Below are positions 37,201-42,800 of a stretch of DNA of 64,000 bases, one piece after another. The stretch covers positions 418,576 through 482,575 of the forward strand of contig CAJNDS010002330.1 of NCBI GenBank assembly GCA_905221605.1, given 5' to 3'. The notes under the pieces were generated by a model, which saw only the letters and a list, made by a program, of their open reading frames with translations, had not been told where the DNA came from and made no database searches. The position numbers and the translations under genes were made by a program. This DNA comes from Symbiodinium natans (taxonomy: Eukaryota; Sar; Dinophyceae; Suessiales; Symbiodiniaceae). The first letter of the stretch is position 1; each line of letters begins with the position of its first letter.

Positions 37201-38264
37201 TTCGGGTGTATCCAGCTTTCGGGGCGCAGGCGTTAGGGCATCGAATGCAGCAGCTCTCCTACCAACCCTAAACCCTAAACCCTAAACCCTAAACCCTAAA
37301 CCCTAAACCCTAAACCCTAAACCCTAAACCCTAAACCCTAAACCCTAAACCCTAAACAACCGAAGCACCCGCTCAGCCTGCGACTTCCTCCTCAAGAACT
37401 TCGAGCTCCGACAGACCGCGCGCAACGAGGAGGTCGAGGCGCGGATATGGGTGTTTACGTAAAACCCTAAACCCTAAACCCTAAATCCTAAGCCCTAAAC
37501 CCTAAACTGGGGGTTCGTATACTAAGGATTATATGCTAGTTCGGGTACCCTCTTTGGGGGGTTTCTAATAACAAGGATGATGCTACTTCGGGTACCCTTT
37601 TTGGGGGTTCCTAATAATAAGGATTATGCTACTTTGGGTACCCTTTTTGGGAGTTCCTATCAGAAGGATTATGCTATTTTGGGGGTAGATTACATAAGAG
37701 GGTACCCCTAATTTCAAAAAGATACCCATATGGGAGGGAGGAGGTACTGAGGGCTTAGGTGCCAAAATGGGCCCATGCTAAGATGCCTGCCAAAATCTCG
37801 AGACGCCTGACCCCTGGAAGAAGCCCCCGGCCAGTATCACCCCCCAGAGCAAGGTAGCAAAAACTCCAAAAACCCTGCAAGCCCTAAGCAACAAGAGATA
37901 CTAACCATCCTCCTAAACCCTAAACCCTAAACCCTAAACCCGTCGATCTCCCTCAGGGGGCCTTTGGCCTCACCCAACACCCTTCGAAACCCGAGGTCCT
38001 AAAAATGCCAGAACCCCAAGCCCCCACCTCAAACCCTGAACCCTAAGCATCATATATAAAGCTCCCAAAAGACCTTATCCCTAAGCCCTAAAACCCCAAA
38101 GCCTAAACCCTAACCGCAAACCCTAAACCCCAAACCCTAAACCCCAAACCCCTAACCCCTAAACCTCAAACCCTAAACCCTTACAAACCCTCAAACACCT
38201 CCAGGGGCTGATGAAAGCCAAGTCGTTCCTTCGGGGCGCCAGCTTCCTGCAGCTGCGCCGCTAG
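545..38264 (+). CDS. giant-intron gene for a secreted-type dinoflagellate coiled-coil protein (about 40 exons)
   Basis: The exons join into one charged, helical protein of roughly 650 residues with spaced cysteines (WCK, KCGE, RDFC, CDFLL). It starts with a hydrophobic, signal-peptide-like segment (MLAALAAVPLALARL) and ends FLQLRR-stop. I recognise the exon order from a family common in Symbiodiniaceae predicted proteomes: a VVDLLKEMQTTLEKE-type block, WCKENNDVKT, ARIQELTSL, EEWTERTATRKEEI, AIDILTADAAK, RDFCTESFNENK, FKDYQKSG, CDFLLKNFELRQTAR, then a KAKSFLRGASFLQ-type C-terminus. The function of that family is unknown to me. Coding DNA is about 5% of the span. Introns run from about 0.1 to 7 kb; one holds a minisatellite and one a complete AMT gene. 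Donors are GT, GC or GA. An in-frame upstream ATG lies at 515. Exon coordinates are in the segment entries. Overall identity is firm; a few borders are approximate. Confidence 0.8.
1983..2055. repeat. TTTAGGG array directly after an exon
   Basis: Ten copies of the telomere-type heptamer start within three bases of the exon end at 1980. The donor used is GA (AAG-GACAGG); the array is the start of the intron. Confidence 0.95.
2196..2360. repeat. inverted-repeat family C copy split by a TTTAGGG array
   Basis: TACTTGGAGGTTCATGGG at 2197-2214, heptamers to about 2258, then GTACTTATATCC and a right end GTTTCTCCAAGTAGA. The array sits in the loop. Confidence 0.7.
3265..4651 (+). CDS. coiled-coil gene, exons 6-10
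   Basis: Exons: 3265-3298 (SLAAEMTVLGK), 3546-3572 (ENVLSFKSE), 3669-3728 (VQEATAALDSARVLHGNKAK), 3967-4017 (VETFNDNEKSLYKDIEA), 4577-4651 (AVQAASTAISGG to EGRLK). The phases agree across all joins. The donor after 3572 is a textbook gtacgt; the donor after 4017 is GC and the one after 4651 is GA. The intron 4018-4576 has a TTTAGGG block near its 5' end (about 4064-4120) and a long CCCTAAA block near its 3' end (4402-4528). Confidence 0.72.
4402..4528. repeat. CCCTAAA heptamer array
   Basis: About 18 perfect copies of CCCTAAA near the 3' end of intron 4018-4576. The opposite strand (TTTAGGG) appears near the 5' end of the same intron (about 4064-4120). Confidence 0.97.
5172..9851 (+). CDS. 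coiled-coil gene, exons 11-17
   Basis: Exons: 5172-5212 (EMSARLQDAVSRQ), 6021-6075 (RAERLDNTLSVRDHERLE), 7662-7695 (AFFKDPSGFVK), 8250-about 8300 (GLSLMQTPIGGELAGGK), a doubtful exon near 8843-8890, 9274-9326 (MMEAMEDDFKVDLKALQ), 9777-about 9851 (DEMAKELKTYEELMASKKEE and on). The 9326/9777 join uses a GA donor and restores LKALQ-DEMAKELK, which fits the family. The exon near 8.85 kb can be read in two frames and I could not settle it. The 3' border of the last exon is approximate. Confidence 0.65.
5668..5760. repeat. inverted-repeat family B copy
   Basis: TATGCTAACAGCTCCTTAAC faces GCAAGGAGCTGCTAGTCTGA, with GGGATTGTAGTACCCC and TATAATCCCT between. Same plan as the other seven family B copies. 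Confidence 0.75.
5917..5976 (+). repeat. introner family A, partial copy
   Basis: Carries TAGCCCAGTAGTACCCTT and later GGTTCCGCTTATACTAAAAG, like the AMT introns 6 and 7. The 3' half is missing or replaced by a short CCCTAAA piece before the exon acceptor. Confidence 0.6.
6237..6570. repeat. direct duplication, left copy (intron 6076-7661)
   Basis: About 330 nt repeated at 7296-7566 with a few base changes and one internal deletion. The left copy keeps a 10-nt inverted repeat (TTCAGTTGCA against TGCAACTGAA) whose left arm is lost in the right copy. Between the copies lie a CT tract (6697-6750) and two imperfect copies of a CTCCTGGGCCYTTCRTGGC unit near 6978 and 7078. Confidence 0.9.
6697..6750. 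repeat. CT dinucleotide microsatellite
   Basis: About 54 nt of uninterrupted TC. Similar smaller tracts: 3779-3809 (CT), 59646-59659 (CT) and 39929-39941 (GA). Confidence 0.95.
7296..7566. repeat. direct duplication, right copy
   Basis: Right copy of 6237-6570, shortened by about 60 nt. Both copies end at CTCTCTCCGTGTGTG. Confidence 0.9.
8151..8226. repeat. CCCTAAA array
   Basis: About ten copies ahead of the exon at 8250, following CCCGAAA variants at 8117-8150. Confidence 0.95.
10310..10560. repeat. GGCGTCAAC-type short tandem repeat
   Basis: Degenerate repeats around CGTCAACGG and CGTCAGCGG within an intron. The 9-nt core keeps frames open on both strands. Confidence 0.75.
10764..10826. 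repeat. CA dinucleotide microsatellite
   Basis: About 60 nt of CA, preceded by a C run (10747-10759) and followed 80 nt later by a T run and a G run (10902-10933). Confidence 0.95.
10998..11118. repeat. inverted-repeat family C copy
   Basis: TACTTGAAGGTGCATGGG on the left; CCTATGAACCTCCAAATAG on the right. Confidence 0.75.
11206..11280 (+). CDS. coiled-coil gene, charged helical exon
   Basis: After a CCCTAAA-rich acceptor tract ending CAG, an open segment reads ASEATKESKRQQRVEKRQ. It is highly charged and helical, like its neighbours, and is followed by a TTTGGGG-rich stretch typical of an intron start here. I do not recognise this block in detail, and the 3' border is approximate. A further short candidate lies near 11790-11830 and is not firm enough to call. 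Confidence 0.45.
12310..18500. repeat. 6-kb minisatellite, 105-nt unit (two related halves of about 52 nt)
   Basis: Each 105-nt unit has two halves sharing the core AGCTGATGCTC-R-TGATGCTCGC, followed by a CTCCTGGCCCTTCACATGG part or a TTGCTGGGCCCTCCCTGG part. Roughly 55-60 units with point changes and deletions (my estimate from span over period). Because 105 is a multiple of 3, long open frames appear on both strands (up to 260 codons). The array lies inside one intron of the coiled-coil gene, between about 11281 and 18596. A part repeats at a distance of 697 nt (13143 against 13840), showing higher-order duplication. Confidence 0.95.
18249..18325. repeat. 9-nt sub-repeat (GATGCTCGT) inside the minisatellite
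   Basis: Eight or so head-to-tail copies of GATGCTCGT, an expansion of the core of the 105-nt unit near the 3' end of the array. Confidence 0.9.
18597..20773 (+). CDS. coiled-coil gene, exons after the minisatellite intron
   Basis: Exons: 18597-about 18659 (AIGTSGDFLKLVEEKCGETDE), 19262-19315 (EWTERTATRKEEIASVSK), 19828-19870 (AIDILTADAAKANF), 20742-20773 (GKTYGSFLQKE). The joins restore CGETDEEWTERT, SVSKAIDILTAD and ANFGKTYGSFLQ, all of which fit the family order (a conserved Cys before an EWxxR stretch, then an AIxIL block and a FLQ block). Donors are GA, GC and GC, each matching the start of the next exon. Confidence 0.75.
19529..19775. repeat. GGGCTTTA/GGGTTTTA octamer array
   Basis: Degenerate octamers of the form AGGGCTTT, AGGGTTTT and AGGGCTTC within intron 19316-19827. 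Confidence 0.85.
20405..20478. repeat. CCCTAAA array
   Basis: About ten copies inside intron 19871-20741. TTTAGGG copies lie 5' of it at 20239-20285. Confidence 0.95.
21331..24700 (+). CDS. coiled-coil gene, VRGD to RDFC block
   Basis: Exons: 21331-21363 (VADERLKRASQ), 21818-21874 (ALEHAAAVRGDRRLSQLAK), 22720-22746 (VAEVKGMEK), 23460-23501 (VLKAIDGMKVALKK), 24641-24700 (EQQDEVEQRDFCTESFNENK). Every join is phase 0. The run KAIDGMKVALKK-EQQDEVEQRDFC matches the family's AIDxM block followed by an xxRDFC motif. The donor after 23501 is GA and the next exon begins GAG. The intron 23502-24640 contains an AT-rich island. Confidence 0.75.
22186..22256. repeat. TA/CATA repeat
   Basis: TATATA and ACATATA tracts in intron 21875-22719. 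Confidence 0.85.
23230..23431. repeat. inverted-repeat family C, composite copy
   Basis: A longer element with GGGTTACATATA repeats inside and the right end CCCATGAACCTCCAACTCC then AAGTAG. It lies just upstream of the exon at 23460. Confidence 0.6.
23810..24460. other. AT-rich island inside an intron
   Basis: About 650 nt of clearly AT-rich sequence with recurring ATAGTA, AATATAG and ACAATA words, in a window that is otherwise GC-balanced to GC-rich. No open frame. It lies in intron 23502-24640, flanked by ordinary intron sequence. Confidence 0.8.
25318..26294 (+). CDS. coiled-coil gene, exons just upstream of the nested AMT gene
   Basis: Exons: about 25318-25363 (VKMEAMKDLKDPQL, tentative), 25672-25722 (GQHNAKLDMFADKLKTT), about 26051-26094 (IDTAKQELDKAEK), 26257-26294 (DHEDELADFSTT plus two bases). 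The last exon ends at a GT donor in phase 2, and its continuation lies 3.4 kb downstream at 29681, past the whole AMT gene. KLKTT-IDTAKQELDKAEK may use an acceptor not followed by G, so that border is uncertain. Confidence 0.65.
26295..26759. other. host intron 5' part, upstream region of the AMT gene
   Basis: This stretch lies between the host donor at 26295 and the AMT start codon. It has short TTTAGGG-like pieces (26333-26365) and otherwise complex sequence. It should hold the AMT promoter and the trans-splice acceptor for its 5' leader, but I see no motif that marks them. Confidence 0.35.
26760..29217 (+). CDS. ammonium transporter (AMT/Amt family), 8 exons, nested in an intron
   Basis: Exons: 26760-26896, 26989-27331, 27479-27582, 27725-27857, 28015-28068, 28295-28327, 28552-28652, 28770-29217, giving about 450 aa, a normal Amt length. 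Amt proteins are membrane channels that move ammonium or ammonia across the plasma membrane; a nitrogen-uptake role is inferred from the family. Visible Amt marks: the first helix with PGLAFFYGGLVR, QMTFAIIGAAII followed by VVERIRFSA, the signature DFAGGTVVHISSG with the first pore His, GWTGFNGGSAFAANG, ITPCAGFVEPLGA, and HGVGGFAGAILGG with the second pore His. The cytosolic tail ends in a Ser/Glu-rich stretch. Donors are GA (introns 2, 3, 7), GC (4) and GT (5, 6). Intron 1 is ambiguous; a GC donor at 26897 keeps the frame. No break is seen. Confidence 0.93.
28328..28551 (+). repeat. introner family A copy (AMT intron 6)
   Basis: Starts GTGACTTG, then GTAGCCCAGTGGTACCCTT, GGTTCCCTTATAAAGTAACC and GCCCTTATTATAATATA, expanded by an ATACTATAAT repeat, and ends CTACTAAG. 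Donor GTGA matches the next exon start GTGA. Confidence 0.85.
28653..28769 (+). repeat. introner family A copy (AMT intron 7)
   Basis: 117 nt. GTAGCCCAGT at 28663-28672 pairs with ACTGGGCTAC at 28756-28765 (perfect 10-nt inverted repeat). Donor GAAGCT matches the next exon start GAAGCT. Confidence 0.9.
29218..29680. other. AMT 3' flank, end of the host intron
   Basis: Sequence after the AMT stop (TAG at 29215-29217) up to the host acceptor. The first 300 bases are complex and free of heptamer arrays and could be the AMT 3' UTR. A short open frame (29282-29512) has no recognisable family features. Degenerate telomere-like repeats begin near 29580. Confidence 0.3.
29681..32437 (+). CDS. coiled-coil gene, exons just downstream of the nested AMT gene
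   Basis: Exons: 29681-29702 (22 nt, SDQNTTK), 30660-30680 (21 nt, VVLTQAL), 31543-about 31584 (EFYVEKPAKKSLLQ), 32360-32437 (GFKDYQKSGSGN to LDTK). Joined to 26294, the protein reads DFSTT-LSDQNTTK-VVLTQAL-EFY, which follows the family order of a TTVADQRATQ-like block, a short LL.AL stretch and FY. Donors after 29702 and 30680 are GC and GA. The join between 31584 and 32360 is unresolved, because an AGAAGCC repeat sits at both ends and gives no canonical GT, GC or GA donor. Confidence 0.72.
30121..30600. repeat. CCCCTAAA octamer array
   Basis: About 480 nt, mostly an 8-nt CCCCTAAA unit with some CCCTAAA and CCCCAAA, ahead of the 21-nt exon at 30660. It is the longest telomere-like block in the window and uses an octamer rather than the usual heptamer. 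Confidence 0.95.
32591..32700. repeat. inverted-repeat family C copy
   Basis: GGGAGGTTCATGGTAC on the left pairs with GTACCATGAACCTCC then AAGTAG on the right (14-nt perfect arm). Confidence 0.85.
33461..33558. repeat. inverted-repeat family B copy
   Basis: CTTATACTAACAGCTCC on the left, GGACTGTGAGTATAGGC on the right, and GGGATTATGATAGGGGGCAC between. Outer GATGTGCCC and GGCACATCC pair. Confidence 0.75.
34122..38264 (+). CDS. coiled-coil gene, C-terminal exons and stop
   Basis: Exons: 34122-34184 (AMEAETTRAKKSAEKQFAKLL), a tentative one near 35012-35034 (KDDRE), 35227-35280 (ATNADIAALNGELNSLAK), a possible short one near 36520 (ELADL), about 37365-37438 (SACDFLLKNFELRQTARNEE, then VE), 38205-38264 (GLMKAKSFLRGASFLQLRR, TAG at 38262-38264). 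The CDFLLKNF-LRQTAR block and the terminal AKSFLRGASFLQ match the C-terminal end of the family, so this is the true 3' end. The acceptor of the CDFLL exon is unclear. Confidence 0.75.
35721..35801. repeat. inverted-repeat family B copy
   Basis: AACAGTCCTTGTTAGGGATT faces GTTCAGGACTGTTAGTGTAA and ends GGGGGAGCATCCCA. The left outer arm is shortened. Confidence 0.75.
35897..35990. repeat. dispersed repeat family E, copy 1
   Basis: TTGGTGAGTGTATATAGGG, a second TTGGTGAGTGTATATG, then TTTTGGGATACAAGAAATTA. The same order recurs at 51240-51330. Confidence 0.7.
36929..37008. repeat. inverted-repeat family B copy
   Basis: GGGATGTTCCCCCATATACT on the left and GAACATCCCA on the right, with AACAGTCCTTAACAGGGATT inside. 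The right arm is internally deleted. Confidence 0.75.
37264..37357. repeat. CCCTAAA array
   Basis: About 13 copies just upstream of the CDFLLKNF exon of the coiled-coil gene. Confidence 0.95.
37505..37735. repeat. tandem GGGTACCCTTTTTGGGGGTT element (family D)
   Basis: Three and a half head-to-tail copies of about 58 nt, each with GGGTACCC, a TTGGGGGTTCCTAAT part and AAGGATTATGCTA. Looser relatives occur at 1425-1545 (two tandem copies of about 60 nt), 33220-33285 and 55225-55290. Confidence 0.7.
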
Positions 38265-39828
38265 TGGCGCGGTAGGCGGCACGCCCGTGGGGGGGGGGGG
38301 GGGGGGTTTAGGGTTTAGGGTTTGGGGTTTAGGGCTTAGGGTTTAGGATTTAGGGAGTAGGGTTTGGGGTTTAGGGTTTAAGGTTTGGGGTTTGGGGTTT
38401 GGCGTTTGGCAGTGAAGCTTCAGGTTTTAGCAGTGAAGCTTCAGGGTGTAGGTTTTCGGGAACACCTTCGGCACATGCCTGCATGATGTCTGCAGGTTTA
38501 AAACGCGGGGCTACATGCACATTGCACATGAAGCAGTATTCAGATTTGCATCCAGTGTAGTCAGTACGATGCAAACCCTTGCACGTTGCAAATGGGTATC
38601 ATACAAGGTCGGAAGCGGAAGCTCGGCATTGAAAGAAGCTCTTTCGCATTTCGTCGCGCCCACAGGTCCCGCCCCCAAGTCCCGCCGATGTCAAGACGAA
38701 GAAGCCCATTCGCGCTCGAAAAGTCCCGTGCTTCACTGCGGCTGTGCAGTGGTGTTTTGGGCTCCGGAATCAGGAGGGGTGGGGGGTGGGGGGTGAAGGC
38801 TTGGGGTTTAAGGTTTAGGGTTTAGGGTTGGTGACAGCCGGGCCCCAAGCCCTGACAAGCCTCAAGCCTAGGAAGCCCAGAGCGCTATTTGGGGGTTTAC
38901 GAGACTCAGGCGGGACCACCAGTGTAGACCCCCCCAGATAGTAGGATGTCCAAAATCCTAAATGCCGAACCCCCCTACCCCCTAAATCCTGAACGGCGAG
39001 GCCACCCTGCGATGCCCAGGCCCCATCTACCTCAGAGCTCCCAAAGAAACAAGGCTATTCTTCCTTGCAAGGGCAAATAGGGATTATTAACTTCTATTTT
39101 TTGGGGGGGTTCTTAAGCAAATAAAGCAAGTATTCAGCGGAGGGTAAGCCTATCTCGAGGGTCGCGCAGGATGCAAGTTCATCATCTTCCTGTCATGTTA
39201 AGGGGGGATGGGGTGAATTCTCCTTAGGAAGGATCGTCTCAAGAGGGTCAAGAGGCCCCAGAATCTTTCCCCCCCTGTCCTACCTCCTCATGTTCGGCAC
39301 CCCCTGACCCTGCTCTAAGGAGCTGCCATCCCTTTCGACCGTCTACCCTCTACCCTCAACTAAACCCTAAACCCTAAACCCTAAACCCTAAACACTAAAC
39401 CCTAAACCCTAAACCCTAAACCCTAACCTTAAACCCTAAAGGCCCATCTCCTTGAGTCGACGTGGGCCCAAGCTTGATGGCTTTAGTTAAGCCGTTGCTG
39501 CCTGGTTCTTATATCGGGAACCAAGCAAGTTTAGGGTTGAGGGTTGAGGGTTGAGGGTTTAGGGTTTAGGGTTTTGGGTTTAGGGTTTAGGGTTTAGGGC
39601 AATATAGGGGCCTTGGTAATGAGAATAGTATCGGGTTTGGGGGGTTGTTATGGTATATTTATTTCGGGATCATAAGGCGATGCTAGTAGTAATTCTTCCG
39701 ACCCCTATACAAGGCTCCCACACAGTGCATCTCACAGGGTTTTATAGGGGGGATTTTCAGATTCTGTACCTAGTTCCCGACTTTTCTCTTCCGAGAACCA
39801 GTAAGCTTGGCCTGTGAGACTCTGTGCC
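38265..39828. other. intergenic region between coiled-coil and ankyrin genes
   Basis: The 3' side begins with a G run (38289-38306) and a TTTAGGG block (38307-38400). Complex sequence at 38480-38780 contains two overlapping open frames without recognisable features and may be a 3' UTR. CCCTAAA repeats lie at 39361-39440 and TTTAGGG repeats at 39531-39600. No firm gene is seen. Confidence 0.35.
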
Positions 39829-42800
39829 ATGCCGTGCGGCAGCGCCAAGCTTCCTGAAACAGATTTAGAGCACTATGCCGCGCAGCTGAAGAAGGAGACG
39901 CGGTTCTCTGGAAGCCCCAACCCTCAGAGAGAGAGAGAGAGGGGATGAATGCAGGATTTGGGGTTTCGAGTTTTTTCCTCAAGGCTGTTCAAACCCCAAA
40001 CTCTAAACCCTCTGAGGCTTGCTTGGAGGGTCTTGGGTCTGGGTTTGCCGGCTTTGCCGGTTTTGCCCAGCTCGCGCAGGAGCTGCGCTCCGGTGAGGAG
40101 GATGACAGCGCCTCGCCGATCACCTTCCCAATGTACCTAGGCAGGGTCTTAGGAGATTTTGTGCCGCTTCCCGCATCTGGGCATTTTGGGAGGATCCTTT
40201 TTGGGATATTCCTTCGGCTTCTAGGGGCCCAAGCTAGGTACACCGTGCCTGTGGATGCGCTGCTCGAGATGGCCGAAGTGAAGGCGCACGAAGCGCTGCT
40301 GCATGAGGGTGTCCTCACCGTCTTCGACCCAACTCGGGGCAAGGCCATCTTCGTTTCCCACCAGTGGCTAGGCAGGTATTTTGGGGGATCTTTTGTGATC
40401 TCCTTGATTTTGGCAAAGAAGGTCTCCTTCAGGAGTATCTCAGCAGGTTCTCAAACCCTCAAAAACCAAACTTTCCCTGAACCGCCTAAACCCTAAATTT
40501 ACCCTCCACCCCTCCAAAACCCCCGAAACCCACCCCCCAAACAAGAGGCGCCAGAAGTGCCTGACCGAGGTGGATCGGGAACTGCCACCCTGACCCGCAG
40601 CTGCAACAGTTTCGGGTTCTCCAGGAGGCTCTCCGCAACATCCTGTCGGGGGCATGCAAAATTGAAGTGGAGGTGCGGGGGGGGGGGTCTAGGGTTTAAG
40701 GTTTCGATTAGGGTTTGGGGTTTAGGGTTTGGGGTTTAGGGTAAGTAGTTTAGGGTTTAGGGTAAGTAGGGTTTAGGGTTGGGAGGTTGATCTGAGTGGC
40801 ACCATGTGCCCCATCTGCGGGTCTCCGCCCTGTTGCATTTCTTGTAACTTTGGGTGTGCAAGGTTGAAGGGCAGGTAGGTGGAGGGTTTGGGGGGGTTTA
40901 GGGTAGGTGCTGAGCAGATAAGCAGGCCTTCTTGGACATTCTAAACGCATGACAACCGCAGCATCAACCTTTTGCCCTGAGTAAACTCAGCCAGAAGGCA
41001 GCAAAAAGCTGAACCCCTGAGCCCTAAACCCTAAACCCTAAACCCTAAACCCTAAACCCTAAACCCTAAACCCTAAACCCTAAACCCTAAACCCTAAACC
41101 CTAAACCCTAAACCCTAAACCCTAAACCCTAAACCCTAAACCCTAAACCCTAAACCCAAACCCTAAACCCTAAACCCCAGGTGACGACCGAGATCCTCTT
41201 TGGCAGGTCCGACTTGCGCGCTCTGTCAATCGAGGCCTTCGCTGCCAAGCCGTTGCACGTGTGGCACCCCGGTTTAGGGTTTAGGGTGTTTAGGGTGTTT
41301 AGGGTGTTTAGGGTGTGTAGGGTGTGTAGGGTGTGTAGGGTTTAGGGTTTAGGGTTTAGGGCTTAGGGTTTAGGGTTTAGGGTTAGGGTTGCGCTCGCAG
41401 AGGCTGAAGCTCTCGCTGCTAAGCTTCCCTTTGCCCCCCAGTGACCCCTGAACCCTTAAAGCCCAAAGCCCCCCCCCCCCCCCCCAAAAAAAAATGTCAT
41501 CCCCACAGTTGAGGGTTTAGGGATTTAGGGAAGCCCGCACAGCCCAGGTATGATTACTTTTCCTGTCCACAACTGGAGAGGGCACCAGCTGTGCCTGGCC
41601 AGGAGACAAACCTTCAGAAGGCCATTCGGAGCATTGCAGGGTATCTGGGCCGCTGAGGGTTTAGGGTTTAGCGTTTAAATTTAGGGTTTAGGGCTTAGGG
41701 TTGCGCATGGTTGCGTACTTATCGTCGTTATAGTAATTAAGAAGTACTTGTAGTAAGTATGATGTTTATAGCGAGTGGGTGAGTGAGTGCGTGAGGAGCG
41801 GCCCTTTACCTTGCCGAAGGCGCTGTCCCTCCCGTAACCGTCATCGCACCCTCCACTGGGAGTTCACACTGGCCCGGCGCCCCGGGCTCCGTAACCGTCA
41901 TTGCCCGGCAAAAAAAGGGAGGAAAGGGGGGGGGGGGGGGGGGGGAAGGGAGGGAGCGAGCGTCCTTGACTGGCATCCCTACAGCGCCAGCACCCGGGCC
42001 AGCCATAAGCTCAATCTGGCGGTAACATGCGGCAACACAGGCTTGCCGAGAAGTACGGGGGGCAAATGGTATCAATTATACCAACAGAAAGACCGCCCTG
42101 CGAGCAGCACCAGGCCCCGCGGGCACCCAAGTAGCCAGCAGCACCCCCGCCGCGTCGTGAAAAGCGCAAGGGCAAGTGCTCACAAGCACTAGTGTGGGTT
42201 GGTCCGCCTCTGGCGCACCAGTAGTCACACACGGCCAATCCGTGCGACGGCGCCCCTGAGCCCACCACCCGCGGTGGCCCCACACACAGCTCGGGGATGG
42301 TGTTTATAGCAACAGCAATAGAAGCAATAACTCTCAGTAGAGTAGAGTAGCAACTGTAGTAAGAGTAGCAGGAATAATATCTTAATAACAGCAGCTTTTT
42401 GCATGACTGACAGAGGCTTTGGGCTTTAGGCTTCATCCGCGAGCATGCCTCAGGTATGTCGAAAGGTGCGAGCTTTTCATCGCCTTGTGCCCAACGGTCG
42501 AGACTCCTTCAAACGTGTTCGACTACTTCACTTGGGCAAAGCGTGGTTGGTGTATCCTAGAGCACACAGTGAGGGAACTCGCGGACAGGGAAGATTCCCC
42601 TTGGCTGCTGGTGACGGACGCAAAGCACGTTCAGGTTGCACGGTTTCTCAGCTTGATGAACTCCCCCGGCGAGGGCGCGTTCACGGTCGACGAGGACCGT
42701 GCCAAGATTGCTCACGTGCTCCACCAAGTCTTCAAGCACAAGCTCCGCGTCTACCTGCAAAAAGGTGACATCGCGAAGTTCCGTCTGCTGCTCAACAGAG

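Noticed and set aside
37505-37735. CRISPR-like array (three spaced repeats)
   Set aside because: The copies are head-to-tail tandem duplications of about 58 nt with no unique spacers, in eukaryotic DNA.
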